From Calidifontimicrobium sp964618555 (lineage in GTDB: Bacteria; Pseudomonadota; Gammaproteobacteria; Burkholderiales; Burkholderiaceae_C): a DNA stretch of 41,410 nt. The stretch's first letter is position 1, and each line of letters begins with the position of its first letter. The stretch is from the NCBI GenBank assembly GCA_964618555.1, contig CAZUBF010000012.1, forward strand, positions 1 to 41,410, read 5' to 3'. This document shows positions 24,150 to 31,527 of the stretch, in pieces. The notes below the pieces were generated by a model. The model did no database searches. It saw only the letters and a program-made list of their open reading frames with translations, and was not told the origin of the DNA. A program made the position numbers and the translations under genes.

Positions 24150-24266
24150 TCACCCGATCGTCAGCCGCTTCATGCGTTCCCACAGGCTCTTGCGGCTGAT
24201 GCCCGGCGCGCTGGCGGTGACGCCGATCTGCCAGTCGTGGCGCTGCGGGGACTGGTGGATGAACTG
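24150..24266 (-). pseudogene. C-terminal Fis-type HTH remnant of an NtrC-family regulator
   Basis: The minus strand encodes RHDWQIGVTASAPGISRKSLWERMKRLTIG and then a TGA at 24150. This matches the final DNA-binding helix-turn-helix of sigma-54-dependent activators (ATALGISRKTLWERMKRLGI). Nothing of the AAA+ or receiver domain precedes it; the frame runs into unrelated sequence near 24266. It is a 3' fragment left by deletion or recombination. Confidence 0.65.
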
Positions 24267-24299
24267 TCGACCATCGGCGCGGCGCCAGGAACGAGAACG

Positions 24300-24450
24300 T
24301 CACCCCCAAAGGCACGCCGGCGTGCGCTCCGGGGTGTACCAGGTGTCGACGATGCCCATCGGGAACACCACCCGCGTCAGCGGGGTCGGCACATTCGGCG
24401 TGTCGTCGAAGAAGAACTGCAGCGCCTCGCCGAGGTGCCTGTCGCGCCCA
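24300..24450 (-). pseudogene. Unidentified 3' gene fragment
   Basis: A frame ending in a stop at 24300 encodes LGEALQFFFDDTPNVPTPLTRVVFPMGIVDTWYTPERTPACLWG. The composition is clearly protein-like (aromatic, low Arg/Ala), unlike the shadow frames around it. No start or upstream domain is found, and I do not recognise the family. It lies between the HTH fragment and the UspA fragment. Confidence 0.4.
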
Positions 24451-24499
24451 CCGGCGCCGGCGCCCCGGGTGGCGTTGCCTCGAGCGTATCCGCCAGGTC

Positions 24500-24925
24500 G
24501 TCGTTGGCCACTGCGCGCACGCGAGCAGCGCGACTGCGCCACGCCCGGCCGCCTGCGCCTCATGGCGCGAGTGGTCGATTGCCAGTAGCACGCGGCGCAG
24601 CGGGTCCGTGCACACGGCCTCGCATCGTGCGGCCGTTCCTTGCGCCGTCGGCTCCGCACACTCCAGCAGCAGCAGTCGGCACGCCGCCGGCGCGCACCCT
24701 CACCTCCACCGCCAGGCCGGTGGCGCGCAGCGGGGCGGCGGCAGCCTCGATGCGGGCCGTGGCCTGCTCGCCCTCGTGCCACTGCGGTCCTTGAGCGTAA
24801 CCCACCCGGATGACGTGGACGACGACGACACGCTCGACGCCCCATGAACGCAGTGCTGGCATGCAGCCCAGCAGCGGCGCCTGCGCGGGCGAGAGGTCCA
24901 GCGCAAGCAGTGCGGTGCGAAACAT
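24500..24925 (-). pseudogene. Broken two-domain universal stress protein (UspA family)
   Basis: Starts well, with ATG 24925 behind GGAGGACG and the UspA N-terminal strand MFRTALLALDLSPAQAPLLGCMPALRSWGVERVVVVHVIRVGYAQGP, continuing to AGLAVEVRVRAGGVP. The rest of domain 1 is missing, and a second Usp domain start (RRVLLAIDHSRHEAQAAGRGAVALLACAQ) appears in another frame from about 24615 to 24510. So the gene has lost roughly the second half of each domain through deletion and frameshift. Tandem Usp proteins normally bind ATP and serve stress survival; this copy cannot. The ribosome binding site is still intact. Confidence 0.75.
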
Positions 24926-24973
24926 CGCGCGTCCTCCGACAGTTCAGCGTCGCCGCCGGTGCGACGGCAGGTC

Positions 24974-26041
24974 TCAGCGCGGGCGTGCGCCGGTGGCTGC
25001 CGGCACGCTGCCCCCGGCCACCGGCGCGCCGCCGAACCAGTGCCGCTGCCGGTTCGCGATCGCCACCAGCGACAGCATCACCGGCACCTCGACCAGCACG
25101 CCGACGACGGTGGCCAGTGCGGCGCCCGAGCTCAGCCCGAACAGCGAAATCGCCACCGCCACCGCCAGCTCGAAGAAGTTGGAGGTGCCGATCAGGCACG
25201 CCGGCGCCGCCACGTCGTGCGGCAGCCTGAGCCAGCGCGCGCCCAGCGCGGTGACGAAGAAGATGCCGTACGACTGCAGCACCAGCGGCACCGCGATCAG
25301 CACGATCACCAACGGCTGCGCCACCAGCGTCTCGGCCTGCAGGCCGAACAGCAGCACCACGGTGGCGATCAGCCCGGCCACCGACCACGGCTTGATGCGC
25401 GCCACGCGGGCGGCCAGTGCCTGCGGCCCGCCCTGCAGCCAGTGCCGCCGCGTGACGACGCCGGCGATGAGCGGCAGCACGACGTACAGCACGACGCTGA
25501 GCAGCAGCGTCTCCCAGGGGACGGTGACGTCGGTGACGCCGAGCAAGAACGCGGCGATCGGCGCGAAGGCCACGACCATGACCAGGTCGTTCACCGACAC
25601 CTGCACCAGCGTGTAGTTCGGGTCGCCCTTCACCAGCTGGCTCCAGACGAACACCATCGCGGTGCAGGGTGCCACGCCGAGCAGGATCATGCCGGCGATG
25701 TATTCGCTGGCCGACGCCGGGTCGACCCAGGGCGCGAACAGGTGTTCGAAGAACAGCACCGCCAGCGCCGCCATCGTGAACGGCTTGATCAGCCAGTTGA
25801 CGACCAGCGTCAACGCCAGCCCGCGCGGCCTTTGCCCGACCTCGCGCACGGCGGCGAAGTCGATCTGGATCATCATCGGATAGATCATGATCCAGATGAA
25901 CACGGCGACGACGAGGTTCACGTGCGCCCACTCGAGTGCCGCGACGGCCTCGAACAAGCCGGGCACGGCCAGCCCGAGCGCGACGCCGGCGACGATGCCC
26001 AATGCGACCCACACGGTCAGGTAGCGTTCGAACAGACCCAT
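24974..26041 (-). CDS. acr3: Acr3-type arsenite efflux permease
   Basis: A 355-residue inner-membrane protein of the ACR3 (arsB-type, BART superfamily) group that expels arsenite using the proton gradient. Ten helices are visible, with the family motifs VFIWIMIYPMMIQIDF in helix 2, NWLIKPFTMAALAVLFFE in helix 3 and GVAPCTAMVFVWSQLVKGDPNYTL carrying the essential conserved Cys. ATG 26041 follows AAGGAACTG and is one base after the arsC stop, so it is last in the arsR-arsI-arsC-acr3 operon. Acr3 proteins of this length are normal. Beyond arsenite, antimonite export is rarer in this family. Confidence 0.96.
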   Translation of the reverse strand: MGLFERYLTVWVALGIVAGVALGLAVPGLFEAVAALEWAHVNLVVAVFIWIMIYPMMIQIDFAAVREVGQRPRGLALTLVVNWLIKPFTMAALAVLFFEHLFAPWVDPASASEYIAGMILLGVAPCTAMVFVWSQLVKGDPNYTLVQVSVNDLVMVVAFAPIAAFLLGVTDVTVPWETLLLSVVLYVVLPLIAGVVTRRHWLQGGPQALAARVARIKPWSVAGLIATVVLLFGLQAETLVAQPLVIVLIAVPLVLQSYGIFFVTALGARWLRLPHDVAAPACLIGTSNFFELAVAVAISLFGLSSGAALATVVGVLVEVPVMLSLVAIANRQRHWFGGAPVAGGSVPAATGARPR

Positions 26042-26042
26042 T

Positions 26043-26549
26043 TCAGTTCCTTGCGATGTCGTGCAACGCCACCACAAGCTCGGCGGGCGTCATGTCGTGC
26101 AGCGGCAGCGCGAGCAGCTGCAACATCCGGTAGCCCAGCGCCTGGCGCGTCAGCTCGAAGGCGCGGCGCCGGGCCTCGTCGCCACCTTCGACGCTCGACG
26201 GATCGGGGTAGCTCCAGTGCACCCGGACCGGCGCCTCGCCCGCGCGGCCGATGAACACCGGGCAGACCTCGGCGGCGGCGCTGTCGCACACGGTGATCAC
26301 GATGGCCAGCGGCGGCGCGCCGGCGGCGGCGAACTCGTCCCAGCTCTTGCTGCGCACGCCGGCGGTGGCCACACCGGCGCGCTCGAGCGCCTCGAGCGCG
26401 AACGGGTCGACGCGCCCCCTCGGTGCGCTGCCGGCGCTGTGCGCGACGACGTCGCGGCCGAGCCGGCGCGACCAGTGGTTGAGCATGCACTCGGCGAGCA
26501 CGCTGCGCGCCGAGTTGTGCGTGCACAGGATCAGCACATGCGTCGTCAT
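26043..26549 (-). CDS. arsC: Arsenate reductase, low-molecular-weight phosphatase type
   Basis: A 168-residue cytoplasmic enzyme that reduces arsenate to arsenite. It has the PTP-like P-loop CTHNSARS at residues 9-16 (catalytic Cys9 and Arg15), a VCDSAAAEVC segment holding the second and third redox cysteines, and the general-acid loop HWSYPDPSS. This pattern belongs to the LMW-phosphatase ArsC branch that uses thioredoxin or glutathione-type relays. It lies 16 bases after arsI and one base before acr3, consistent with coupled reduction and export. The start ATG 26549 leaves the P-loop close to the N terminus, as usual. Confidence 0.95.
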   Translation of the reverse strand: MTTHVLILCTHNSARSVLAECMLNHWSRRLGRDVVAHSAGSAPRGRVDPFALEALERAGVATAGVRSKSWDEFAAAGAPPLAIVITVCDSAAAEVCPVFIGRAGEAPVRVHWSYPDPSSVEGGDEARRRAFELTRQALGYRMLQLLALPLHDMTPAELVVALHDIARN

Positions 26550-26565
26550 CGCGGAGCGCCCGGCT

Positions 26566-27036
26566 TCAGCAGCACGAACCGGCGGCCCCGACGGCCACGC
26601 CCACCGGCTTGCCCCGCGGCGCGCAGCAGGCGCCCGACACCGCGCCGGCCGCGGCCGACTTGTCGTCGAACACCGGGATGTCGGCCAGTGGGTGGTCGTG
26701 CTCCCGCGCGATGCCCTGCGGGTCGGTCACCCCGTGCTTGTCGCTGCGCGCGTGGCAGCAAGCGGCCCGGCCTTCGTCGCGCAGCGCCAGGTCGGCGGCC
26801 TGCGCGCGCGCCTTGAGTTCGGCCAGTTCGTCGGCCGCGTCGACCTGGAAGCCCAGGTGGTCGACGCCGGGAGCACCGCCGCGTGCGGAGATGGCGAAGT
26901 TCCGCCGCGGGTCGTCGAGCATCCACTTCGCGTCGTCGGCCTCGACACGGGTCGGCGCGGCGCCGAACCGCTTCGAATGGAAGGCGATGCGGGCCGAGAG
27001 ATCGGTGACACGAACATGGGCATGGAATCGCTTCAC
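26566..27036 (-). CDS. arsI: ArsI-like glyoxalase-fold protein (organoarsenical C-As lyase family)
   Basis: A 156-residue type I extradiol dioxygenase-fold protein. ArsI cleaves the carbon-arsenic bond of trivalent methylarsenic or roxarsone; the sequence also resembles CadI. Family features are MKRFHAHVRVTDL (metal His5), RRNFAISARGG, GVDHLGFQVD (second metal His), EGRAACCHARSDKHGVTDPQGIAREH (the vicinal Cys pair and the metal Glu) and IPVFDDK. Usual members read SDKxWVxDPxGxxWExFHT; here GVTDP and AREHDHP replace the two Trp and the Phe, so activity may be altered. The start is GTG 27036 with GGAG upstream. The tail has extra cysteines (GACCAPRGK, GSCC). Confidence 0.88.
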   Translation of the reverse strand: MKRFHAHVRVTDLSARIAFHSKRFGAAPTRVEADDAKWMLDDPRRNFAISARGGAPGVDHLGFQVDAADELAELKARAQAADLALRDEGRAACCHARSDKHGVTDPQGIAREHDHPLADIPVFDDKSAAAGAVSGACCAPRGKPVGVAVGAAGSCC

Positions 27037-27062
27037 GGCGGGGCTCCGTGGTGGCGTGGCGG

Positions 27063-27398
27063 TCAGCAGCTCGCGCAGCCGGACGTCGATGCCATCGACG
27101 GCGCGCCGCAGCCGGCACCCTGGCAGCAGTGCGCCGTGAGGTAGTCCAGCAGCGCGTTCATGTGCGACAGCGCCGGGCGGTAGATCAGGTACCGGCCGTC
27201 GCGCTCCTGCGTGGCCAGCCCGGCGTGCATCAGTTCCTTCAGGTGAAACGACAGCGTCGACGCCGGCACGCCCAGCGCGGCCGACAGGTCGCCCGGCGTC
27301 AGGCCCTGCGGCCCGGCGCCGACGAGCGACCGGAAGATGCGCAGCCGTTGCGGCTGCGCCAGCGCGGCGAGCGCGTTGACGGCATCACTCTCGTTCAT
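27063..27398 (-). CDS. arsR: ArsR/SmtB-family metalloid-responsive repressor
   Basis: A 111-residue winged-helix repressor that leaves DNA on binding arsenite. The HTH region is LAALAQPQRLRIFRSLVGAGPQGLTPGDLSAALGVPASTLSFHLKELMHAGLATQERDGRYLIY. Instead of a Cys in the recognition helix (ELCVC of the E. coli type), cysteines sit at the C terminus (HCCQGAGC, GCASC), as in the ArsR subtype with C-terminal As(III) sites. ATG 27398 is preferred over GTG 27401 because GGAG stands at workable spacing. It is first in the arsenic operon. A TTCGAC/GTCGAA inverted repeat about 100 bases upstream is the likely operator. Confidence 0.95.
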   Translation of the reverse strand: MNESDAVNALAALAQPQRLRIFRSLVGAGPQGLTPGDLSAALGVPASTLSFHLKELMHAGLATQERDGRYLIYRPALSHMNALLDYLTAHCCQGAGCGAPSMASTSGCASC

Positions 27399-27751
27399 CA
27401 CGCTCCTTCATCGGCGGGTGGCCCGCGCCCCGGCATCGGACCGGGCGGTCGCCTCGAACGCCTGCGTCGTGGGCACGGTTTCCCTCGTGGATGCTACTAG
27501 ATTTCGACGAATGTCGAATGGTTGTCGACATCGGCACCACCAAGCGTACCCGTCGCGGGCCCGGCGATCGAGGCCGTGGCATGGCGGCATCGACCGGTGC
27601 GCACGCCGCGGGCGCACGCCGCAGGTGCACGATCGCGCGGGCACCGTCGCGCCGCGCAGTCCGCCGTACGTCGATGGCGAGTCCGGGACGCGACGTTCGC
27701 ACTGTCGGGGTCTTCGAGGCGCGCCGCTGACCCAGCGGCCCGGGCGCGCGC
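27399..27751. other. Intergenic region upstream of arsR
   Basis: 353 bases. It contains the operator-like inverted repeats (27503-27530) and the leader of the arsenic operon. The left half of the region, next to arsR, has no gene. The part from 27531 to 27751 precedes the broken GDPD gene's 3' end and shows no coding signal. Confidence 0.55.
27503..27530. promoter_or_regulatory. Operator-like inverted repeats upstream of arsR
   Basis: TTCGAC-gaat-GTCGAA at 27503-27518, then the palindrome TGTCGACA at 27523-27530. Perfect six-base arms with short spacing and local AT-richness fit ArsR-type operators. It stands about 105 bases before the arsR start, so a long leader would result. Confidence 0.55.
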
Positions 27752-28392
27752 TCAGCGCAGCCCGGCGCAGTTGGCGTAGAAGGTGGTCGTCGCCGGCCAG
27801 TCGGAGAACACGCCCAGCACGCCCACCTCGCGGGCCAGCACATCGAGCACCTTCATCACGTCGCCTTCGCGCGTGACGGCACGGTCGAAGGTCTGGAAAT
27901 AGAACCCGTTGCCGCCGTCGGCCAGGATGCCCGAGCGCTCGAGCGTCCACGTGATGATGTCGAGCCCGGCCGCCCGGGCCGCGCGCGCGTAGGCCGACGG
28001 CACGATGCGGCCGGCCGGATCGACGTCGAGCAGCGCGAACAGCGGCGGCGCGACGACGCGGATGCCCTGTGCGCGGTAGGTCTGCAACTCGGCCGCAGTG
28101 GGCAGGTCGGCGGGGTGTTCGCGTCGTCGAGGTACACCGCCTGGCGTCCGAAGTCGGGCTCGTGCTGGACCCAGTACAACACGTCGGGCTGGTGGAACGA
28201 CTGCGGCCACACGTGCGACGCGCGCACGCCGGCGGCCTTGTACTCGTCGATCAGCTTCTGCGCGTAGTCCTCCTGCGAGAAGCCGTGGAAGGGCATGGCC
28301 ACCGCCGGGAACTTCAGCTCGGGGGTCATCTTCACGCCCAGGCGCTTGAACAGCTCGATGCTCTCGCGGTGCGACAACAGGGTGCCGCTCGA
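27752..28392 (-). pseudogene. Broken glycerophosphodiester phosphodiesterase (GlpQ-type)
   Basis: Two frames together give the C-terminal two thirds of a GDPD. The first (from 28390) encodes SGTLLSHRESIELFKRLGVKMTPELKFPAVAMPF, QEDYAQKLIDEYKAAGVRASHVWPQSF, VLYWVQHEPDFGRQAVYLDDAN. After a frameshift with some loss near 28110, the other frame gives PTAAELQTYRAQGIRVVAPPLFALLDVDPAGRIVPSAYARAARAAGLDIITWTLERSG, then FSDWPATTTFYANCAGLR and a stop. The N-terminal catalytic part with the HD/E residues is absent, because the gene ends abruptly at 28390-28392, where a psd fragment begins. GDPD would hydrolyse glycerophosphodiesters to glycerol-3-phosphate; this copy is dead. Confidence 0.82.
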
Positions 28393-28640
28393 TCACGCTG
28401 GTGCCGGTGGCCGCGATCCTGGTGGCCAGCCTGCGCCTGCACGCGCCGCCGCTGCACCTGCACCAGGGCTACCGCGGGCCGGTGGACATCGCCTGCGACG
28501 TGCCGATGGCGCGCGGGCAGGAGCTGGGCTGGTTCGAGCACGGTTCGACCATCGTCGTGTTCGCGCCGCGCGGCTTCGCGCTCGCCGACGGCATCGCCAC
28601 CGGGCAGCGCGTGCGCATGGGCCGCGCGCTGCTGCGGCGC
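28389..28640 (+). pseudogene. C-terminal fragment of phosphatidylserine decarboxylase
   Basis: The frame from 28389 encodes SITLVPVAAILVASLRLHAPPLHLHQGYRGPVDIACDVPMARGQELGWFEHGSTIVVFAPRGFALADGIATGQRVRMGRALLRR. This matches the alpha-subunit end of Psd, with ELGWFEHGST carrying the GS(T) self-cleavage site that creates the pyruvoyl group. The first 150-200 residues are missing, since similarity starts exactly where the GDPD fragment ends on the other strand. Past 28640 the frame continues without homology. Psd makes phosphatidylethanolamine; a complete copy must be elsewhere. Confidence 0.78.
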
Positions 28641-28664
28641 TGCGCGTCCGCGTGCGGCGGCCCG

Positions 28665-28682
28665 CCGTCATCGGACGGTCAC
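28665..28682 (+). promoter_or_regulatory. Pho-box-like direct repeat upstream of the glycosyltransferase gene
   Basis: CCGTCAT-CGGA-CGGTCAC: GTCA cores at 28667 and 28678, 11 bases apart, each seven-base half differing from the PhoB consensus CTGTCAT/C only at one position. It lies 66-83 bases before the ATG in gene orientation, a normal PhoB distance. Confidence 0.6.
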
Positions 28683-28747
28683 GCGCCAGCCTCAGGCTGC
28701 GCGCCGCGCGGCCACCGCGTCGCGCCACCCCACGCCCCGGAGACCGC

Positions 28748-29902
28748 ATGACCACGCTCGACCTCGTCTACTTCAACGCCGGCGGCGGTCACCGCGCCGC
28801 GGCCGACGCCTTGCACGCCGCGCTGGCGGCCACGCACCCGCACTGGCAGGTGCGCCGAGTCGACCTGTTCCGCGTGCTCGATCCGCAGCGGCAGTTCCGG
28901 CGACTGACCGGCTTCGAGCCCGAGGCGTACTACAACCGGCGCCTGGCCACCGGTTTGACGCTCGGCCTGGCGCAGGAGCTCAAGGTGCTTCAGGCGATGA
29001 TCCGCTGGGGCCACGCCCCGATGGTCGCGCGGCTGCGGCACCACTGGCAGGCCGCGGCCCCGGACGCGGTCGTTTCGCTGGTGCCCAACTTCAACCGCGC
29101 GATCGCCGACGGCCTCGTCGCCGCCCGCCCGGGTGCCCCGTTCGTCACCGTGATGACCGACCTGGCCGACCATCCGCCGCACTTCTGGATCGAGCCGCGC
29201 CACACCCGCGATCTGGTGTGCGGCACCGACCGCGCGGTGGCGCAGGCGGTGGCTCACGGGTTGCCCGCGGCGCGCGTGCACCGCGTCTCGGGCATGCTGC
29301 TGCGCCCCGCCTTCTACGCGCCGCCCGACGTCGACCGCGCTGCCGCGCGGCGCGCCGTCGGACTGGACGCCGACACGCCGGTGGGCGTCGTGATGTTCGG
29401 CGGCCACGGCGCCGCGGCGATGAAGCGCATCGCCGCCGCCCTGCCCGAGCGGCCGCTGATCCTGCTGTGCGGCCACAACCAGCGCCTGGCCGACGCGCTG
29501 CGCACGCTGCCTGCGTCGGCGCCGCGCGTGGTCATCGGCTTCACGCCCGACGTCGCGCGCTGGATGCGCCTGGGCGACTATTTCATCGGCAAACCCGGCC
29601 CCGGCAGCCTCAGCGAAGCGATGCACTGCGGCCTGCCGGTGATCGTGACGCGCAATGCCTGGACCATGCCGCAGGAGCGATTCAACACCGACTGGGTGCG
29701 CGCGCAGGACGTCGGCGTCGTGCTGCCCGGGTTCGGCGCGGTGCGCGACGGCGTGGCGCAGGTGCTGACGCGGCTGCCGGCGCTGCGCGCGCGCGTCGCG
29801 CGGATGGACAACCGCGCGCTGTGGGAACTGCCGCCGCTGCTGGAGCGGCTGATCGCCGGCCGTGCCGACGTCGAGCCGCGCCGGCCCTTGATCCAGGCGT
29901 GA
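28748..29902 (+). CDS. MGDG-synthase-like GT-B glycosyltransferase
   Basis: A 384-residue cytoplasmic/membrane-associated glycosyltransferase of the GT28/monogalactosyldiacylglycerol synthase group. The N-terminal domain opens with the family motif LVYFNAGGGHRAAADALHAAL. The C-terminal donor-binding domain has GVVMFGGHGAAAMKRIA, LLCGHNQRL and GDYFIGKPGPGSLSEAMHCGLPVIVT, where the last is the nucleotide-sugar site. Such enzymes move a sugar onto diacylglycerol to make phosphorus-free glycolipids. The gene has GGAGACC at its start and a Pho-box-like repeat upstream. It is followed after 83 bases by a metallophosphoesterase of PlcP type that could supply diacylglycerol. The sugar and acceptor are inferred from family and context only. 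Confidence 0.85.
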   Translation: MTTLDLVYFNAGGGHRAAADALHAALAATHPHWQVRRVDLFRVLDPQRQFRRLTGFEPEAYYNRRLATGLTLGLAQELKVLQAMIRWGHAPMVARLRHHWQAAAPDAVVSLVPNFNRAIADGLVAARPGAPFVTVMTDLADHPPHFWIEPRHTRDLVCGTDRAVAQAVAHGLPAARVHRVSGMLLRPAFYAPPDVDRAAARRAVGLDADTPVGVVMFGGHGAAAMKRIAAALPERPLILLCGHNQRLADALRTLPASAPRVVIGFTPDVARWMRLGDYFIGKPGPGSLSEAMHCGLPVIVTRNAWTMPQERFNTDWVRAQDVGVVLPGFGAVRDGVAQVLTRLPALRARVARMDNRALWELPPLLERLIAGRADVEPRRPLIQA

Positions 29903-29932
29903 CCGCCACGCAGCGGCCAGCGCTTCACGAAG

Positions 29933-29961
29933 CTGTCGCGCCGGCGTCACGCCGGCGTCGC
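29933..29961 (+). promoter_or_regulatory. Pho-box-like triple repeat upstream of the metallophosphoesterase gene
   Basis: CTGTCGC, GCGTCAC and GCGTCGC with GTC at 29935, 29946 and 29957, exactly 11 bases apart and in gene orientation. The last repeat ends 25 bases before the ATG. It overlaps GC-rich inverted sequence (GCGTCACGCCGGCGTCGCGC), so part of the pattern might come from that. Confidence 0.45.
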
Positions 29962-29985
29962 GCGCCGGCGGGAGCATGGGCGTCC

Positions 29986-30843
29986 ATGCAACGCGACCTG
30001 CCGTGGCCGCTGGTGCCCTCGCCGGCCGACGACGACGCTCATCCGCCGCCGTTGAGCGTGCGCACCGTGTGGATATCCGACCTGCACCTGGGCACGCCCG
30101 GCTGCCAGGCGCGCAAGCTGCTCGACTTCCTGCGCAGCGTCGAGTGCGACACGCTGTACCTGGTCGGCGACATCATCGACGGCTGGCAGCTCAGGCGCCA
30201 GTGGTTCTGGCCACAGTCGCACAACGACGTGGTGCAGAAGCTGCTGCGCAAGGCGCGCAAGGGCACACGCGTGGTCTTCGTGCCCGGCAACCACGACGAG
30301 TTCGCGCGCCGCTATCTGGGCCACAACTTCGGTGGCATCGACGTCGTCGACGACTGCCTGCACGTCACCGCCGACGGCCGCACGCTGTGGGTCACGCACG
30401 GCGACTACTTCGACGGCGTCATCCAGTGCGCCAAGTGGCTGGCCCACGTCGGCGACTGGGCCTACGAGACGACGCTGAAGGTCAACCGCCACCTGAACTC
30501 GCTGCGCGCGCGACTCGGGCTGCCGTATTGGAGCCTGTCGCGTTACCTCAAGCTCAAGGTCAAGCGCGCGGTCAGCTACGTCAGCGACTTCGAGGTCGCG
30601 GTGGCGCGCGAAGCGCGCGCGCGCGGCGCCGACGGTGTGGTGTGCGGCCACATCCACCACGCCGAGCTGCGCGACATCGACGGCGTGCTATACGCCAACG
30701 ACGGCGACTGGGTCGAAAGCCTCACGGCGCTGGTCGAGCACGCCGACGGGCGGCTCGAGATCGTCGACTGGTCCGCGACGCGTGCGGCGGCGGCACCGGC
30801 GACCGCCGCGGCCGTCGCGCCCGCGGCGGTGGCCCCCGCCTGA
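29986..30843 (+). CDS. PlcP/LpxH-like calcineurin-type metallophosphoesterase
   Basis: A 285-residue cytoplasmic metallophosphoesterase. The five metal motifs are in order: ISDLHLG (about 31-36), LVGDIIDGW, VPGNHDEF, VTHGDYFD and VCGHIHHAE. The middle has the membrane-facing segment WAYETTLKVNRHLNSLRARLGLPYWSLSRYLKLKVK seen in the COG2908 group annotated as UDP-2,3-diacylglucosamine diphosphatase. In rhizobia and marine bacteria a phosphate-regulated member of this group (PlcP) acts as phospholipase C on phosphatidylcholine and phosphatidylethanolamine, beside a glycolipid glycosyltransferase. The same pairing occurs here with Pho-box-like repeats, which favours PlcP over LpxH. The last 20 residues are Ala/Pro low complexity. 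ATG 29986 has GGGAG upstream. Confidence 0.85.
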   Translation: MQRDLPWPLVPSPADDDAHPPPLSVRTVWISDLHLGTPGCQARKLLDFLRSVECDTLYLVGDIIDGWQLRRQWFWPQSHNDVVQKLLRKARKGTRVVFVPGNHDEFARRYLGHNFGGIDVVDDCLHVTADGRTLWVTHGDYFDGVIQCAKWLAHVGDWAYETTLKVNRHLNSLRARLGLPYWSLSRYLKLKVKRAVSYVSDFEVAVAREARARGADGVVCGHIHHAELRDIDGVLYANDGDWVESLTALVEHADGRLEIVDWSATRAAAAPATAAAVAPAAVAPA

Positions 30844-31033
30844 CGACCCCGGCGACGCGGGATCGCGACGCACGACCGCCGCTAGCGCTCGGCTCGATGG
30901 CCTCTTGGCGCGCACGGATGTGGCCCGCCTTCACGGATCGCGCGCGATGCTGCGGGCGCCACGCCTCCGGTGTCGGGCGCCGTGCCACATCGCCACGCGA
31001 GAAGACGGTGCCGAAGACGCGGCGCGGGGCGGT

Positions 31034-31258
31034 TCACTTCAACCGCCGGAACGCGAGGTGGCGGATGACGGGCTGGCCGCCGAGTTCCTCGCTGCGTTCC
31101 TCGACGATCTCGACGCGTCCGTCGGCAGCGCGCAGCTTGATCTCGCGCGCGGTCGCGTCGTAGACGTAGTCGTTCTCGAGCCAGGTGCCGGCGCGCGGCA
31201 GCACGACGCTGCGGCCGATGGGCGCGGTGGCGAACAAGGTGTCGGCGATCGTCGTCAT
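31034..31258 (-). CDS. Small hypothetical protein
   Basis: A 74-residue soluble protein, beta-rich (SVVLPRAGTWLENDYVYDATAREIKLRAADGRVEIVEERSEELGGQPVIRHLAFRRLK). It has normal codon use and an AGGA-type ribosome binding site before ATG 31258. I do not recognise the family; the GTWLENDYVYD segment would help a search. It is divergent from the pyruvate kinase-like gene, sharing a 269-base region that has Pho-box-like repeats nearer the kinase and a GGTCAC/GTGAC inverted repeat (31361-31377) nearer this gene. Its position in a phosphate-linked neighbourhood may be coincidence. Confidence 0.65.
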   Translation of the reverse strand: MTTIADTLFATAPIGRSVVLPRAGTWLENDYVYDATAREIKLRAADGRVEIVEERSEELGGQPVIRHLAFRRLK

Positions 31259-31418
31259 GGAAGGTCCTGCACAGGTTCGGGGACGTCCTGGGGGCGCCGC
31301 CCCAGCTCGACGACCCGGGCAGATGCCCCGGGTCGACTGCGGCGAATTCTGCACGACGACGGTCACAGGATCGTGACTCGGCGCGGCGCGGCACCGCGGC
31401 AGCGTCGGATGTCCTGGG

Positions 31419-31447
31419 CCGTCACACGGCCGTCACACCCCTGTCGT
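31419..31447 (+). promoter_or_regulatory. Pho-box-like triple repeat upstream of the pyruvate kinase-like gene
   Basis: CCGTCAC-ACGG-CCGTCAC-ACCC-CTGTCGT. The GTC(A/G) cores start at 31421, 31432 and 31443, spaced exactly 11 bases, and the first two repeats lie in an 11-base perfect tandem (GGCCGTCACAC at 31417-31438). It is 81 bases before the ATG, in gene orientation. This is the closest match to the PhoB consensus in the window. Confidence 0.65.
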
Positions 31448-31527
31448 GCACGAGCGATCCAATGTGCCTTCAGGTTGCGGCACACCGGCATCGACGCCGT
31501 CGACCGCGGACCGCCGAACCCCACGCC

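Noticed and set aside
31361..31377. GGTCAC/GTGAC inverted repeat as a further Pho box
   Set aside because: It is an inverted, not direct, repeat; only a weak 11-base GTCA/GTGA match is seen on the minus strand.
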